Source: Pseudomonas moorei (GTDB taxonomy: Bacteria > Pseudomonadota > Gammaproteobacteria > Pseudomonadales > Pseudomonadaceae). From it: 64,000 nucleotides of DNA. The position numbers were made by a program, and so were the translations under genes. The notes beneath the pieces are model-generated. The model had not been told where the DNA came from. It saw nothing but the letters and a program-made list of their open reading frames with translations, and did not search any database. Position 1 is the stretch's first letter. Every line of letters begins with the position of its first letter. Location: assembly GCF_008801475.1 (NCBI RefSeq), contig NZ_VZPP01000015.1, forward strand, positions 62,001 to 126,000, given 5' to 3'. Shown here in pieces: positions 34,978 to 43,220 of this stretch.

Positions 34978-36093
34978 TCAAGCTACGGAGATGGAGTGAA
35001 ACCGGGTGATGGAAAACGCATCCAGCGACGCCGTGGAGGCGCCGCTGCAGATGATTTCGGTGAGTGCCTGGCCCACGGCTGGGCCGATCTGAAAGCCGGC
35101 GCCGGCAAAGCCGAACGCATGCAACAGGCCGGGTTGGGTTCTACTGTGGCCGATCACCGGTTGGCGATCGGGCAAATAACCTTCGGTACCGCTCCAGGTG
35201 CGAATCGCCTGGGCACCTTCCAGAAACGGATAGAGCGCGACGGCCTGGCGGAGAATGTCCAGCACGGCACTTTGACCGGGGCGCGCGCGGGCATCGTCGA
35301 GGGCAAAACCCTGGCCGCCGCCCAACACGCAATTGCCACGCGCAACCTGGCGGGCATAGATTCCGCCACCCTCGACGCCGGTACTGGCATCCATCACCAA
35401 CGGCAACGGCTCGGTCACCAGCATCGCCGGGTGACCTGAGTGCATCGGCACTGGCTCGCCGAATTGCGCGGCCAGGCTGCCGGCCCAGGCACCGGCGCAG
35501 TTCAACAACCAGGACGCGCGCAGCTCCAGACCGGTTTGGGTGCGCACGCGAAAGCGTTGACCATCATGGTCTACCGCCGTCACCGCGCATTGTTCATGCA
35601 CTTGCGCACCCTGAAGCCGCGCGGCCCGGGCGAATGCCGGGGAAACCAGACGCGGGTTGGCGTGCCCGTCATCCGGACAAAACGAAGCGCCCACCGCCAC
35701 TTCGCCGACCCACGGGAACCGAGCGCGCAACGCGTTGCGATCGAGCACCTGCAGGTCGAGGCCGAAGCCCTGACTGCTGTCGGCGTATTCTTGCAGGGCT
35801 CGCAGGTCATTGAGGCTGCGGGCCAGTTTCAGGTGACCGCTGCGCTGATATTCGCCGTCGATGCCAATCAACTGTGGCAGTTGCGACCAGATTTCGTGGG
35901 CCCGCTGCGACAGCGGCAATTGCGACAGCGGACGGCCCTGACGACGCACCCCGCCGTAGTTCACGCCGCTGGAATGCGAACCGCAGAAGTCCCGTTCCAG
36001 CAGCGCCACACGCCGACCGGCCTTGCCGAGGAACAGCGCCGCCGAGGCACCCACGATGCCGCCGCCAATGATCACCGCGTCGACTTCGATCAT
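34978..36093 (-). CDS. FAD-dependent oxidoreductase, DAO subunit (HcnC/OoxB-like)
   Basis: The 371-aa flavoprotein starts with 'AVIIGGGIVGASAALFLGKA' and ends with the DAO motif 'GFAGAGFQIGPAVGQALTEI'. It corresponds to the catalytic subunit of three-part enzymes such as HcnABC hydrogen cyanide synthase, opine oxidases and D-hydroxyproline dehydrogenase. It overlaps the preceding FAD/BFD gene by 4 nt. It dehydrogenates an amine or amino acid, with electrons passing to the partner subunits. Confidence 0.84.
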   Translation of the reverse strand: MIEVDAVIIGGGIVGASAALFLGKAGRRVALLERDFCGSHSSGVNYGGVRRQGRPLSQLPLSQRAHEIWSQLPQLIGIDGEYQRSGHLKLARSLNDLRALQEYADSSQGFGLDLQVLDRNALRARFPWVGEVAVGASFCPDDGHANPRLVSPAFARAARLQGAQVHEQCAVTAVDHDGQRFRVRTQTGLELRASWLLNCAGAWAGSLAAQFGEPVPMHSGHPAMLVTEPLPLVMDASTGVEGGGIYARQVARGNCVLGGGQGFALDDARARPGQSAVLDILRQAVALYPFLEGAQAIRTWSGTEGYLPDRQPVIGHSRTQPGLLHAFGFAGAGFQIGPAVGQALTEIICSGASTASLDAFSITRFHSISVA

Positions 36094-37445
36094 GCCTCTG
36101 TCTCCAGGCCAAATGGCAGGGGTTTAATCGGTGCCTGGGCACGTAATCGACCGATGTCAGAAATTGCACGCCGGCTTTCGCAGGCAATGATTTCCGCGGC
36201 TGCGGTACCACACATCCGTCCCTGACAGCGGCCCATTCCGACCCGGCAGTGGGCCTTGACCCGATTGATCTCCCAGTGGCCTTCGCGCACGACCGCGCGT
36301 ATTTCACCGGCGCGAATCTCTTCGCAACGACAGACGATCAGGTGATCGGCGACGCCAGTGGCCCAGTCTTCGGGAAAGGCAAAGGCGCGCTCCAGGCCCT
36401 GGCGAAAATCGCCGATGCGTTCAAGGGCCTGTTCCAGTTGCGCGGGGCGTTGCGCGGGGATCATGTAGCCCTGGTCTTCGAGCAGCGCCAGCGCCGCCCG
36501 TTCACCGGCCATTTCGGCGGCGTCGGCGCCCATGATGCCGGCACCGTCACCGGCCAGGTACACCTGGGCGACACTGCTGCGGCCGGCGCTATCACGTTGC
36601 GGCAGCCAGGCGCGGTTGAGCGGGCTCCAGGAAAACTCACAACCGAGCAGGTCGGCGAGCTGGGTTTCACTGCGCAGGCCATGGGCGAAGGCGACGGCGT
36701 CGCAGACCAGCGGCTGTTGGCCCTTGCCGTTGCTCCAGGACACCGATTGCACGCGTTGTTCGCCATTGACCGCCGTGAGGCTGGCGCCTTGATGCACAGG
36801 GATGCCGTGGGCCGTCAGCCAGCCACGGTAATAGATGCCTTTGGCCAGGGTGGCTGGTTGCGACAGCAGGCCGGGCAAAGCGCGGGCCTGGGCGCCGAAG
36901 GGCGAGCTGTCCAGAACCGCCATCACCTTCGCGCCCGCCCTGGCGTACTGATACGCCACGAGGTACAGCAGCGGGCCGCTGCCGGCGAACACCACACGTT
37001 CGCCGATGGCGCAGCCCTGAAACTTCAAGGCAATTTGTGCCGCGCCGAGGCTGTAGACGCCCGGCAGGGTCCAGCCGGGTACCGGCAGTATCCGGTCAGT
37101 GGCGCCGGTCGCGCCGATCACCCGCGAATACTCAAGGCGTGCAGCCCGGCCCTGCTGCAAGGTATCGAGGGCGCCGTCCTCGGCGTTCCACACCAGCGTT
37201 TCAGGGCGGTAATCGAGCTGTTCGCGCAGGCTGTCGATGGTCTGATGCAACGCGCTGGCCTTGCGCGCTTCGAAACCGTACAGCTTGACCGGCGAGCGCT
37301 TGAAGTTAGCCGGTTGGCGACGATAGATCTGCCCGCCGCCGTGGGCGGCTTCGTCCAGCAACACAGGGCGAATCCCGTGGGCAACCAGGGTTTGCGCGGC
37401 ACGAATCCCCGCCGGGCCCGCACCGATGATGACCACAGGCTTCAT
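36090..37445 (-). CDS. FAD/NAD-binding oxidoreductase with BFD-like [2Fe-2S] domain (HcnB/OoxA-like)
   Basis: The 451-aa protein opens with 'PVVIIGAGPAGIRAAQTLVA', has a second nucleotide-binding region ('VVFAGSGPLLYLVAYQYARA') and ends with a cysteine cluster 'CRCEEI' plus 'HCRVGMGRCQGRMCG', a BFD-like iron-sulfur domain. This is the layout of the large electron-transfer subunit of HcnABC and opine oxidases. ATG 37445 with GAGG 5 nt upstream is chosen. Confidence 0.85.
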   Translation of the reverse strand: MKPVVIIGAGPAGIRAAQTLVAHGIRPVLLDEAAHGGGQIYRRQPANFKRSPVKLYGFEARKASALHQTIDSLREQLDYRPETLVWNAEDGALDTLQQGRAARLEYSRVIGATGATDRILPVPGWTLPGVYSLGAAQIALKFQGCAIGERVVFAGSGPLLYLVAYQYARAGAKVMAVLDSSPFGAQARALPGLLSQPATLAKGIYYRGWLTAHGIPVHQGASLTAVNGEQRVQSVSWSNGKGQQPLVCDAVAFAHGLRSETQLADLLGCEFSWSPLNRAWLPQRDSAGRSSVAQVYLAGDGAGIMGADAAEMAGERAALALLEDQGYMIPAQRPAQLEQALERIGDFRQGLERAFAFPEDWATGVADHLIVCRCEEIRAGEIRAVVREGHWEINRVKAHCRVGMGRCQGRMCGTAAAEIIACESRRAISDIGRLRAQAPIKPLPFGLETEA

Positions 37446-37480
37446 GCATACCTCGGTTGCGGTGTGTTGACGCAAGCCCC

Positions 37481-37570
37481 TGTAGGAGCGAGCTTGCTCG
37501 CGATGAGGGCGGAACAGGCAACATCTTTGGTGACGGACAGACCGCCATCGCGAGCAAGCTCGCTCCCACA
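37481..37570. repeat. REPIN within the oxidoreductase operon
   Basis: TGTAGGAGCGAGCTTGCTCG from 37481 and its inverse ending CTCCCACA at 37570. It separates the ferredoxin-like gene from the FAD/BFD gene, so it lies inside a transcript. Confidence 0.85.
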
Positions 37571-37602
37571 GGGATTGGCGGGTTTACAGAGGGTGAGGGT
37601 AT

Positions 37603-37893
37603 TCATATCGATCGCCCCGGCTCGCGGCTGATCTGCTGCCCGGCTTCGAGAAGGGTCGAGCAGGCACGCACCCGGCGGCCATCGGCCAGGCGTACCCAGC
37701 AATCCTGGCAGGCACCCATCAGGCAGAAACCGGCGCGCGGTTCGGCGCTGAAGTCACTGCCGCGCAAATGCTCGCTGCAGGTGAGCACCGCCGTCAGCAC
37801 GGTATCGCCCAGCAGGCCGCTGGCCGGTTGGCCGTCGAGGGTAAAGTCCAGGGCCGGGCGGTCGCCTTCGGCCAGTCGTTTCAGCAGAGCCAT
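37603..37893 (-). CDS. [2Fe-2S] ferredoxin-like subunit (HcnA/OoxC-like)
   Basis: The 96-aa protein resembles the small subunit of HcnABC-type enzymes: 'AVLTCSEHLRGSDF' then 'GFCLMGACQDCWV' and 'RACST', supplying the cysteines for a plant-type [2Fe-2S] cluster. It lies 7 nt after the permease gene. The three subunits are in the order small, FAD/BFD, DAO, as in hcnABC. Confidence 0.85.
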   Translation of the reverse strand: MALLKRLAEGDRPALDFTLDGQPASGLLGDTVLTAVLTCSEHLRGSDFSAEPRAGFCLMGACQDCWVRLADGRRVRACSTLLEAGQQISREPGRSI

Positions 37894-37900
37894 GGCGCCC

Positions 37901-38695
37901 TCATTGTTTGCCCACCAGAACCCGATCCAGGCCGTAGACCCGATCGAGCAGAATCATGGTCACCGCCGTCAGTGCGATCACCAGTGCCGACACCGCCGCC
38001 ATCATCGGATCGATGGATTCGGTGGCGTAGACGTACATGCGTACCGGAAGGGTTTGTGTGGCCGGCGAGGTGACAAAAATCGACAGGGTGACTTCGTCGA
38101 AACTGTTGATGAACGCCAACAGCCAGCCACCGGCCACTCCCGGCAGGATCATCGGCAAGGTGATTTGCCGAAACAGGGTGAAGCGCCCGGCACCGAGGGA
38201 TTGAGCGGCATGTTCGGCGCTGCGATCCAGGCCGATGGCCGAAGCCAGCACCAGGCGCAGCACGTACGGGGTGATGACCAGGACGTGGGCGAAGATCAGC
38301 CAGGCGAAGCTGCCATTGACGCCCATCAGCGCAAACAGGCGCAGCAAGGCCACCCCCAGCACCAGATGCGGAATGATGATCGGCGATAGAAACAGCCCGT
38401 TGAAAAATCCCCGGCCGGGGAATTCGAAACGGGTGATCGCCAGCGCGGCCGGCACGGCAATGAGCGTTGCCAGCGTCGCCGCACTGAACGCCAGGATCAG
38501 GCTGTTGTAGAACGCATCGACAAAGTCGGCGCGCTCGAAGACGGCGCGGAACCAGCGCAGGGAAAACGCCGTGGTCGGAAGACTCAGGGTGTTTTCCGGG
38601 GTGAACGCCACGAGGCACACCACCACCAGCGGTGCCAGCATGAAAAGCACCACCAGGGCATGAAACAACAGGGCAAATGGGCCGTTCCTGGACAT
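37901..38695 (-). CDS. ABC transporter permease (PotC-like)
   Basis: The 264-aa inner-membrane protein has six predicted helices and the inner-membrane-component loop 'EHAAQSLGAGRFTLFRQITLP'. It belongs to the spermidine/putrescine-type permease family and pairs with the upstream permease. 'FSLRWFRAVFERADFVDAFY' near the N-terminus is typical of PotC-like proteins. Confidence 0.9.
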   Translation of the reverse strand: MSRNGPFALLFHALVVLFMLAPLVVVCLVAFTPENTLSLPTTAFSLRWFRAVFERADFVDAFYNSLILAFSAATLATLIAVPAALAITRFEFPGRGFFNGLFLSPIIIPHLVLGVALLRLFALMGVNGSFAWLIFAHVLVITPYVLRLVLASAIGLDRSAEHAAQSLGAGRFTLFRQITLPMILPGVAGGWLLAFINSFDEVTLSIFVTSPATQTLPVRMYVYATESIDPMMAAVSALVIALTAVTMILLDRVYGLDRVLVGKQ

Positions 38696-38701
38696 GACGA
38701 A

Positions 38702-39571
38702 TTATCCCAATGACTTCTTGTAGCGGCCTTCGATCATGCGGTTCCACGACAGCATGATCAGCAGGTTGATCAGTAACAGGGCGACGGCAATCGCCGCACC
38801 CATGGGCCAATTGAGCTCCGACAGGTACTGGTCGTAGATCAGCGTGGCGACCATCTTCAACCGACGCCCGCCGAGCAGTCCCGGAATGGCGAAGGAGCTG
38901 GCGGCAAGGCCGAACACGATCAGGGTGCCGGATAAAATGCCGGGCATGACTTGTGGAAGCACCACCTGGCGAATCACCGTGAAGTGGCTGGCACCCAGGG
39001 AGAGCGCCGCTTGTTCGGCGGCCGGGTCGAGCTTCTGCAACGACGTCCAGACCGGAATGATCATGAACGGCAGCATTACGTGGACCAGCGCAATCACCAC
39101 CGCGAACGGCGTATACAGCAGCTTCATCGGCGAGCCACCCAGGGCTTGCAGGGTCTGGTTGACCAGGCCGTCGGCGCCAAGCAGCAGGCTCCAGCCAAAG
39201 GCTCGCACCACCACCGAAATCAGCAGCGGGGTGAGGATCAGGATCAGGAAAATCGAGCGCCACGGGGTGCCCATGCGGCTCAGTATGTAGGCCTCGGGTA
39301 CGCCGATCAGCACGCAAAGCAGCGTGGTCAGCGTGCTGATCCACAGGGTCCGCAGGAAGATTTCGTAGTAGTACGGGTCCCCCATCAGGCTGATGTAATG
39401 CTCGATGGTGTAGGCGTTGCCCTTGATCCCCGCGCTGTAGTCGAAGACGTTGAATGACAGCACCAGGGTCAGGGCCAGCGGGATAATCAGCAACCCGAGG
39501 TACAAGGCCAGGGCCGGTGCCGACAGCCAGTAGCCCTGGCGTCCCGAACGGATGGAGGCGAGGGTGCTCAT
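38702..39571 (-). CDS. ABC transporter permease (PotB-like)
   Basis: The roughly 289-aa membrane protein has the family loop 'EQAALSLGASHFTVIRQVVL' and six predicted helices. ATG 39571 overlaps the end of the ATPase gene by 4 nt, so translation is probably coupled. A start 16 codons upstream would lie deeper in the ATPase gene and is less likely. Confidence 0.9.
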   Translation of the reverse strand: MSTLASIRSGRQGYWLSAPALALYLGLLIIPLALTLVLSFNVFDYSAGIKGNAYTIEHYISLMGDPYYYEIFLRTLWISTLTTLLCVLIGVPEAYILSRMGTPWRSIFLILILTPLLISVVVRAFGWSLLLGADGLVNQTLQALGGSPMKLLYTPFAVVIALVHVMLPFMIIPVWTSLQKLDPAAEQAALSLGASHFTVIRQVVLPQVMPGILSGTLIVFGLAASSFAIPGLLGGRRLKMVATLIYDQYLSELNWPMGAAIAVALLLINLLIMLSWNRMIEGRYKKSLG

Positions 39572-40593
39572 GCCGGCACCTCGTCGACACTCAGCACCCG
39601 CAGCAGCGCCGCATCCCAATCCACGCCAACCGCCGTCCCTTCGCTCAACGGTGCCGAGCCGTCATTGCGACGCACCACGCAGAGTTCGCCCAGGGTTGTC
39701 GAAACGCCGTAAAGCCATTGGCTGCCGAGAAAGAAGCGGCTGACGATTTTTCCTTGCAGGCGACCCAGGCCGGCATCACGCAGATCGATTTTTTCCGGGC
39801 GCAGGCTCAAGGTCAGATCACCTTTGCCATGGCCGCATACTTGAACCACGCCGCTACCGTCGCGTTCACCCGGCAACAGATTGGCCTTGCCGACGAACCC
39901 GGAAATGAACTCGGTGCGCGGGTGTTCGTAAAGGGTGTAGGGCGCGTCGATCTGGGTGATGCGTCCGGCCTGCATCACCACCACCCGGTCGCTGATCGAC
40001 AGCGCTTCGGACTGATCGTGGGTGACCATCAGCGTGGTAATCCCGACTTCACGCTGGATGCGACGGATTTCGAATTGCATCTCTTCGCGCAGGTTGGCGT
40101 CGAGATTGGACAGCGGTTCGTCCAGCAGCAGCACCGGCGGTTGGATCACCAATGCCCGGGCCAGTGCGACTCGCTGACGCTGGCCACCGGAAAGCTCGCG
40201 CGGGTAACGTTCGGCATGCTGGTGCAGGCGCACCAGTTTCAGCACGCGGTCGACCCGTTGCCCGATCTCGGCATTCGGCACTTTGCGCATGCGCAGGCCG
40301 AAGGCGACGTTGTCTTTGACGGTCATGTGCGGGAACAGCGCGTAGCTTTGGAACACGACCCCCAGACCCCGGCTGGCGGGTTTGGCGTGGGTGATGTCGC
40401 GGCCATCCAGGAGGATGCGTCCGCTGGTGACTTCCACGAAGCCGGCGATCATTTGCAGGGTGGTGGTTTTGCCGCACCCGGAGGGGCCGAGCAAAGAAAC
40501 GAATTCACCTTTCTCGATCGAGAGGTTGGTGGCGACCACGGCATCGATCTCGCCGTAGCGTTTGCCAAGTCCTTCAAGTTGCACAAAAGCCAT
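39568..40593 (-). CDS. ABC transporter ATP-binding protein (PotA-like)
   Basis: The 341-aa ATPase has Walker A 'GPSGCGKTTTLQMIAG', signature 'LSGGQRQRVALARAL', Walker B 'VLLLDEPLSNLDA' and the switch histidine in 'MVTHDQSEAL', followed by a C-terminal TOBE-type domain. It is the first gene of the minus-strand operon and faces the IclR regulator. ATG 40593 has GGAGG 7 nt upstream; GTG 40596 is an alternative. Confidence 0.92.
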   Translation of the reverse strand: MAFVQLEGLGKRYGEIDAVVATNLSIEKGEFVSLLGPSGCGKTTTLQMIAGFVEVTSGRILLDGRDITHAKPASRGLGVVFQSYALFPHMTVKDNVAFGLRMRKVPNAEIGQRVDRVLKLVRLHQHAERYPRELSGGQRQRVALARALVIQPPVLLLDEPLSNLDANLREEMQFEIRRIQREVGITTLMVTHDQSEALSISDRVVVMQAGRITQIDAPYTLYEHPRTEFISGFVGKANLLPGERDGSGVVQVCGHGKGDLTLSLRPEKIDLRDAGLGRLQGKIVSRFFLGSQWLYGVSTTLGELCVVRRNDGSAPLSEGTAVGVDWDAALLRVLSVDEVPA

Positions 40594-40777
40594 CACTGCG
40601 CCTCCACCTGAGATTGTTATGCGCGGCCTGAGGTCGCGCTTTTTTGTATGGGCAGATACGAAAAAATGTTGCCGGGGTGCGTGGGTGCTCGACTTGAGTC
40701 GGCTGCCGCTGTTGTTCGAATCGCCCCTGTATGGACGCAGAGTAGGACGAAGACTAGGATGGGCTCAATGGCCTATT

Positions 40778-40815
40778 TCACTGAAGCGATGACTATTTTC
40801 AGTTTCATTCAGTGA
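40778..40815. promoter_or_regulatory. inverted repeat between ABC operon and iclR gene
   Basis: TCACTGAA (40778-40785) and TTCAGTGA (40808-40815) form a perfect 8-bp inverted repeat, centre to centre 30 bp apart, in AT-rich DNA just before the IclR gene. It is a plausible operator for that regulator, which would then control both directions. Confidence 0.5.
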
Positions 40816-40839
40816 GCAAATAAATCATCGAGAATACTC

Positions 40840-41676
40840 ATGACTGATTCCACTGATCGGAATGAAAATAAAAATGAAGTCGGTGTCGGTGCCGTCTCCA
40901 GATTGTTTGCGGTGCTGCGGACACTGGGCGATACGGTCGAGGGCGGGGAGCGGGTGACACAACTGGCGCAGCGCATAGGGTTGTCGCAACCGACCACCCA
41001 CCGCCTGCTGCGCAGCCTGATGGACGAAGGTATGGTCGAGCAGGATGCGCGCAGCAAGCGCTATCGACTGAGCCTGGATTTTTTTGCCTTGGCGGCACGT
41101 GCGGGCAACAGCGGCAATTTGCGCGAGCTGGTACGCCCGGCATTGCTCAGGCTATCGGCGTCGTTGGGTGACTCGCTGTTTTTGTTGGCGCGAAGTGGTT
41201 TTGATGCGATCTGCCTGGATCGCAGCGAAGGTCCGTTTCCGATCCGTACCTTCACCGGCGATATCGGCGGCAGGGTGGCACTGGGTGTGGGTCAGGGCAG
41301 CCTGGCGATTCTCGCGTTCCTGCCGGAAGAGGAGCGGGAAACGGTGATCCACTACAACTTGCCACGGCTCAAGGATTTTCATCTGTATGACGAAGTATTC
41401 CTGCGCTCGGAGGTCGAAAACGTGCGCACCCTCGGCTATGCCGGGCGTAACACCGGAGTCTTGCAGGGTATGGCCGGTGTGGCTGTGCCGATTCTCGACC
41501 GGGAAGGGCGGGCAGTGGCCGCCTTGAGTGTGGCGACCGTGAGTGACCGTCTGGGGCCGGATCGCTTGCCGACCGTGGTGGAAATGCTCAAGCGCGAAGC
41601 GGCGCTGATCGGACCACGCATCAACCCGTTCGACCCGTTGCTACGCCGGCCATCCCAGGTGTTTGGGCAAAGCTGA
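40840..41676 (+). CDS. IclR-family transcriptional regulator
   Basis: The 278-aa protein has a winged helix-turn-helix at about residues 18-80 ('RVTQLAQRIGLSQPTTHRLL', 'DEGMVEQDARSKRYRL') and an IclR effector domain ('GVLQGMAGVAVPILDREGRA'). It diverges from the ABC/flavoenzyme operon and is its most likely regulator, sensing the imported compound or a product. Confidence 0.87.
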   Translation: MTDSTDRNENKNEVGVGAVSRLFAVLRTLGDTVEGGERVTQLAQRIGLSQPTTHRLLRSLMDEGMVEQDARSKRYRLSLDFFALAARAGNSGNLRELVRPALLRLSASLGDSLFLLARSGFDAICLDRSEGPFPIRTFTGDIGGRVALGVGQGSLAILAFLPEEERETVIHYNLPRLKDFHLYDEVFLRSEVENVRTLGYAGRNTGVLQGMAGVAVPILDREGRAVAALSVATVSDRLGPDRLPTVVEMLKREAALIGPRINPFDPLLRRPSQVFGQS

Positions 41677-41700
41677 AAAAGAAGATGTACGCGAAACCCC

Positions 41701-41786
41701 GTAGAAGCTGGCCGGCGAAAGCGGTGGGTCAGGCAACATTGCCGTCGACGGGAAGACCGCCTTCGCTGGCAAGCCAGCTCCTACGG
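41701..41786. repeat. REPIN (second REP class)
   Basis: Arms GTAGAAGCTGGCCGGCGAAA and the inverse TTCGCTGGCAAGCCAGCTCC then TAC, spanning 41701-41786. The core differs from the GCGAGCAGGCTCGC class used elsewhere in the window. Confidence 0.75.
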
Positions 41787-41800
41787 GATTGATGCTGTGA

Positions 41801-42553
41801 TCAGAATTGAGTGGTTTGCTTGAGCATCTGCGCCGCCGGCGTATCCGCCGGGCTGACCATTGCATAGTTGTAGCCGCCCCCCGACCAGTACTCGGCCTGC
41901 AGGCCACCATCGCTTCGACTGCCCCTCGGCAGCAGGAAATTTTTCGGCCCCGGCGGGCGCACGTAGAAGCTGATTTTGTGCCCGCCCTGATCCTCATAAA
42001 CCACCATCGCCGCTGGCCCTTGCTCGGTGCTGAGCAAGCGCCCGCTGACCGGTTTGAACCCGGCGCCGGAGAGGTCGGGCAGGCGATTGGCCTGGGTGAA
42101 GTAGCGGTCGAGCCAGCCTTGCATGTCGCCGTCGGTGCTGACCTTGTAGTCGGCCGGCAAGATGCCTTGCTGGGCAAACAGTCGGTAGGCCTGCAGGGCA
42201 TCGGTCATGGGCAGCGGGGGGCTGGCGAGCGTCATCTCCCGCGCCTGCCAGCCGCTGAACCCGCCGATGCTGACGGCAATCAGCAACATGGCGGCGCTGG
42301 CCAGGTGGCGACGGGACTGGCGTTTCAGGCGTTGACGAATCATCACCGGATCGAGGTCCGGGTTGGCCGGTTGCTGCAAGACGCCGCTCAGGGCCGCGCG
42401 CAGTTGCTGGGCGTCTTTTTGCCAGGCGCGCACTTGCTCGGCTATCTGCGCATTGTTGGCGAGAAAGGTTTCCACCAGGCGTCGGTCGTCATCGCTGAGT
42501 TGGTGGTCGACATACGCGTGCAGATCACGCTCGCTGGGAGGCATGCTGATCAT
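41801..42553 (-). CDS. anti-sigma factor, membrane-anchored
   Basis: The 250-aa protein has a cytoplasmic N-terminal part with 'DLHAYVDHQLSDDDRRLVET' (the anti-sigma contact region), one membrane helix at about residues 83-102 and a periplasmic C-terminal domain. It overlaps the sigma gene by 4 nt. It should hold the ECF factor inactive until an envelope or oxidative signal is sensed. Confidence 0.82.
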   Translation of the reverse strand: MISMPPSERDLHAYVDHQLSDDDRRLVETFLANNAQIAEQVRAWQKDAQQLRAALSGVLQQPANPDLDPVMIRQRLKRQSRRHLASAAMLLIAVSIGGFSGWQAREMTLASPPLPMTDALQAYRLFAQQGILPADYKVSTDGDMQGWLDRYFTQANRLPDLSGAGFKPVSGRLLSTEQGPAAMVVYEDQGGHKISFYVRPPGPKNFLLPRGSRSDGGLQAEYWSGGGYNYAMVSPADTPAAQMLKQTTQF

Positions 42554-43056
42554 TTGAGTCTCCGCAGGGAAGGGCGGTTGATTTCACCATCGCTGAGTTG
42601 GCGCAAGGCCTGGCGGGCGCGGGACAGGCGGGACATCACCGTGCCGGTGGGGACGTCGAGGATCTCGGCGACCTCTTTGTAACTCAGGCCTTCCACCGAG
42701 ACCCAAAGCAGCAGCGCGCGCTGTTCGGTGGGCAGTTGGTCGAAGGCGTTGAGGGTCGATTGGGCGATCACCGTGCGTTCTGCCGAGGGCTGTGCATCGT
42801 CGCGCCCGGTGAAGAACTCGAGCATTCGCGCATAGCGTCGGGAGCGCCGGTGCGCGTCGAGGAACTGCCGATAGAGAATCGAAAACAGCCAGGCACGCAG
42901 GTCGCCGTCGGGCCGTTTGTCGCCCCAGGCCGACAGTGCCCGCTCCAGGCACGACTGCACCAGATCGTCGGCACTGCTGGGATTTCGCGTCAGCGATACG
43001 GCGAAGCGGCGCAGCCTGGGAATAATTTCCCGCAATTGTTCGTCGATCTCATTCAT
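42550..43056 (-). CDS. ECF RNA polymerase sigma factor
   Basis: The 168-aa protein has region 2 ('RFAVSLTRNPSSADDLVQSC', 'LRAWLFSILYRQFLDAHRRS') and region 4 ('LPTEQRALLLWVSVEGLSYK', 'VPTGTVMSRLSRARQALRQL'). It is divergent from the catalase-like gene and carries its own copy of the same promoter form, so it very likely autoregulates and drives the peroxidase operon. ATG 43056 is preferred over the 18-codon longer form, which would overlap the promoter. Confidence 0.87.
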   Translation of the reverse strand: MNEIDEQLREIIPRLRRFAVSLTRNPSSADDLVQSCLERALSAWGDKRPDGDLRAWLFSILYRQFLDAHRRSRRYARMLEFFTGRDDAQPSAERTVIAQSTLNAFDQLPTEQRALLLWVSVEGLSYKEVAEILDVPTGTVMSRLSRARQALRQLSDGEINRPSLRRLK

Positions 43057-43097
43057 GAAGTTCTGACCAGTCACTACGCTGTGGTGAGTGTCCAGGA

Positions 43098-43123
43098 AGA
43101 CGCACGGCAATCGAGGTTATTCC
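43098..43123 (-). promoter_or_regulatory. candidate ECF promoter of the sigma gene
   Basis: On the minus strand GGAATAA (43123-43117), 14 nt, then CGTCT (43102-43098), 41 nt before the sigma start. It mirrors the promoter of the divergent peroxidase operon exactly in both hexamers and spacing. Confidence 0.65.
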
Positions 43124-43151
43124 ACGCCGGAAAAAATAAATACCGAGCGAT

Positions 43152-43177
43152 GGAATAAACCCTCAGGGGGTTCGTCT
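43152..43177 (+). promoter_or_regulatory. candidate ECF promoter of the peroxidase operon
   Basis: GGAATAA (43152-43158), 14 nt, then CGTCT (43173-43177), 43 nt before the catalase-like gene start. The match to the minus-strand copy suggests both are read by the sigma factor encoded here. Confidence 0.65.
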
Positions 43178-43220
43178 GTCTGGTTCTTCTCACTTGTGGC
43201 CGATGGCCCTGGAGACCTTC

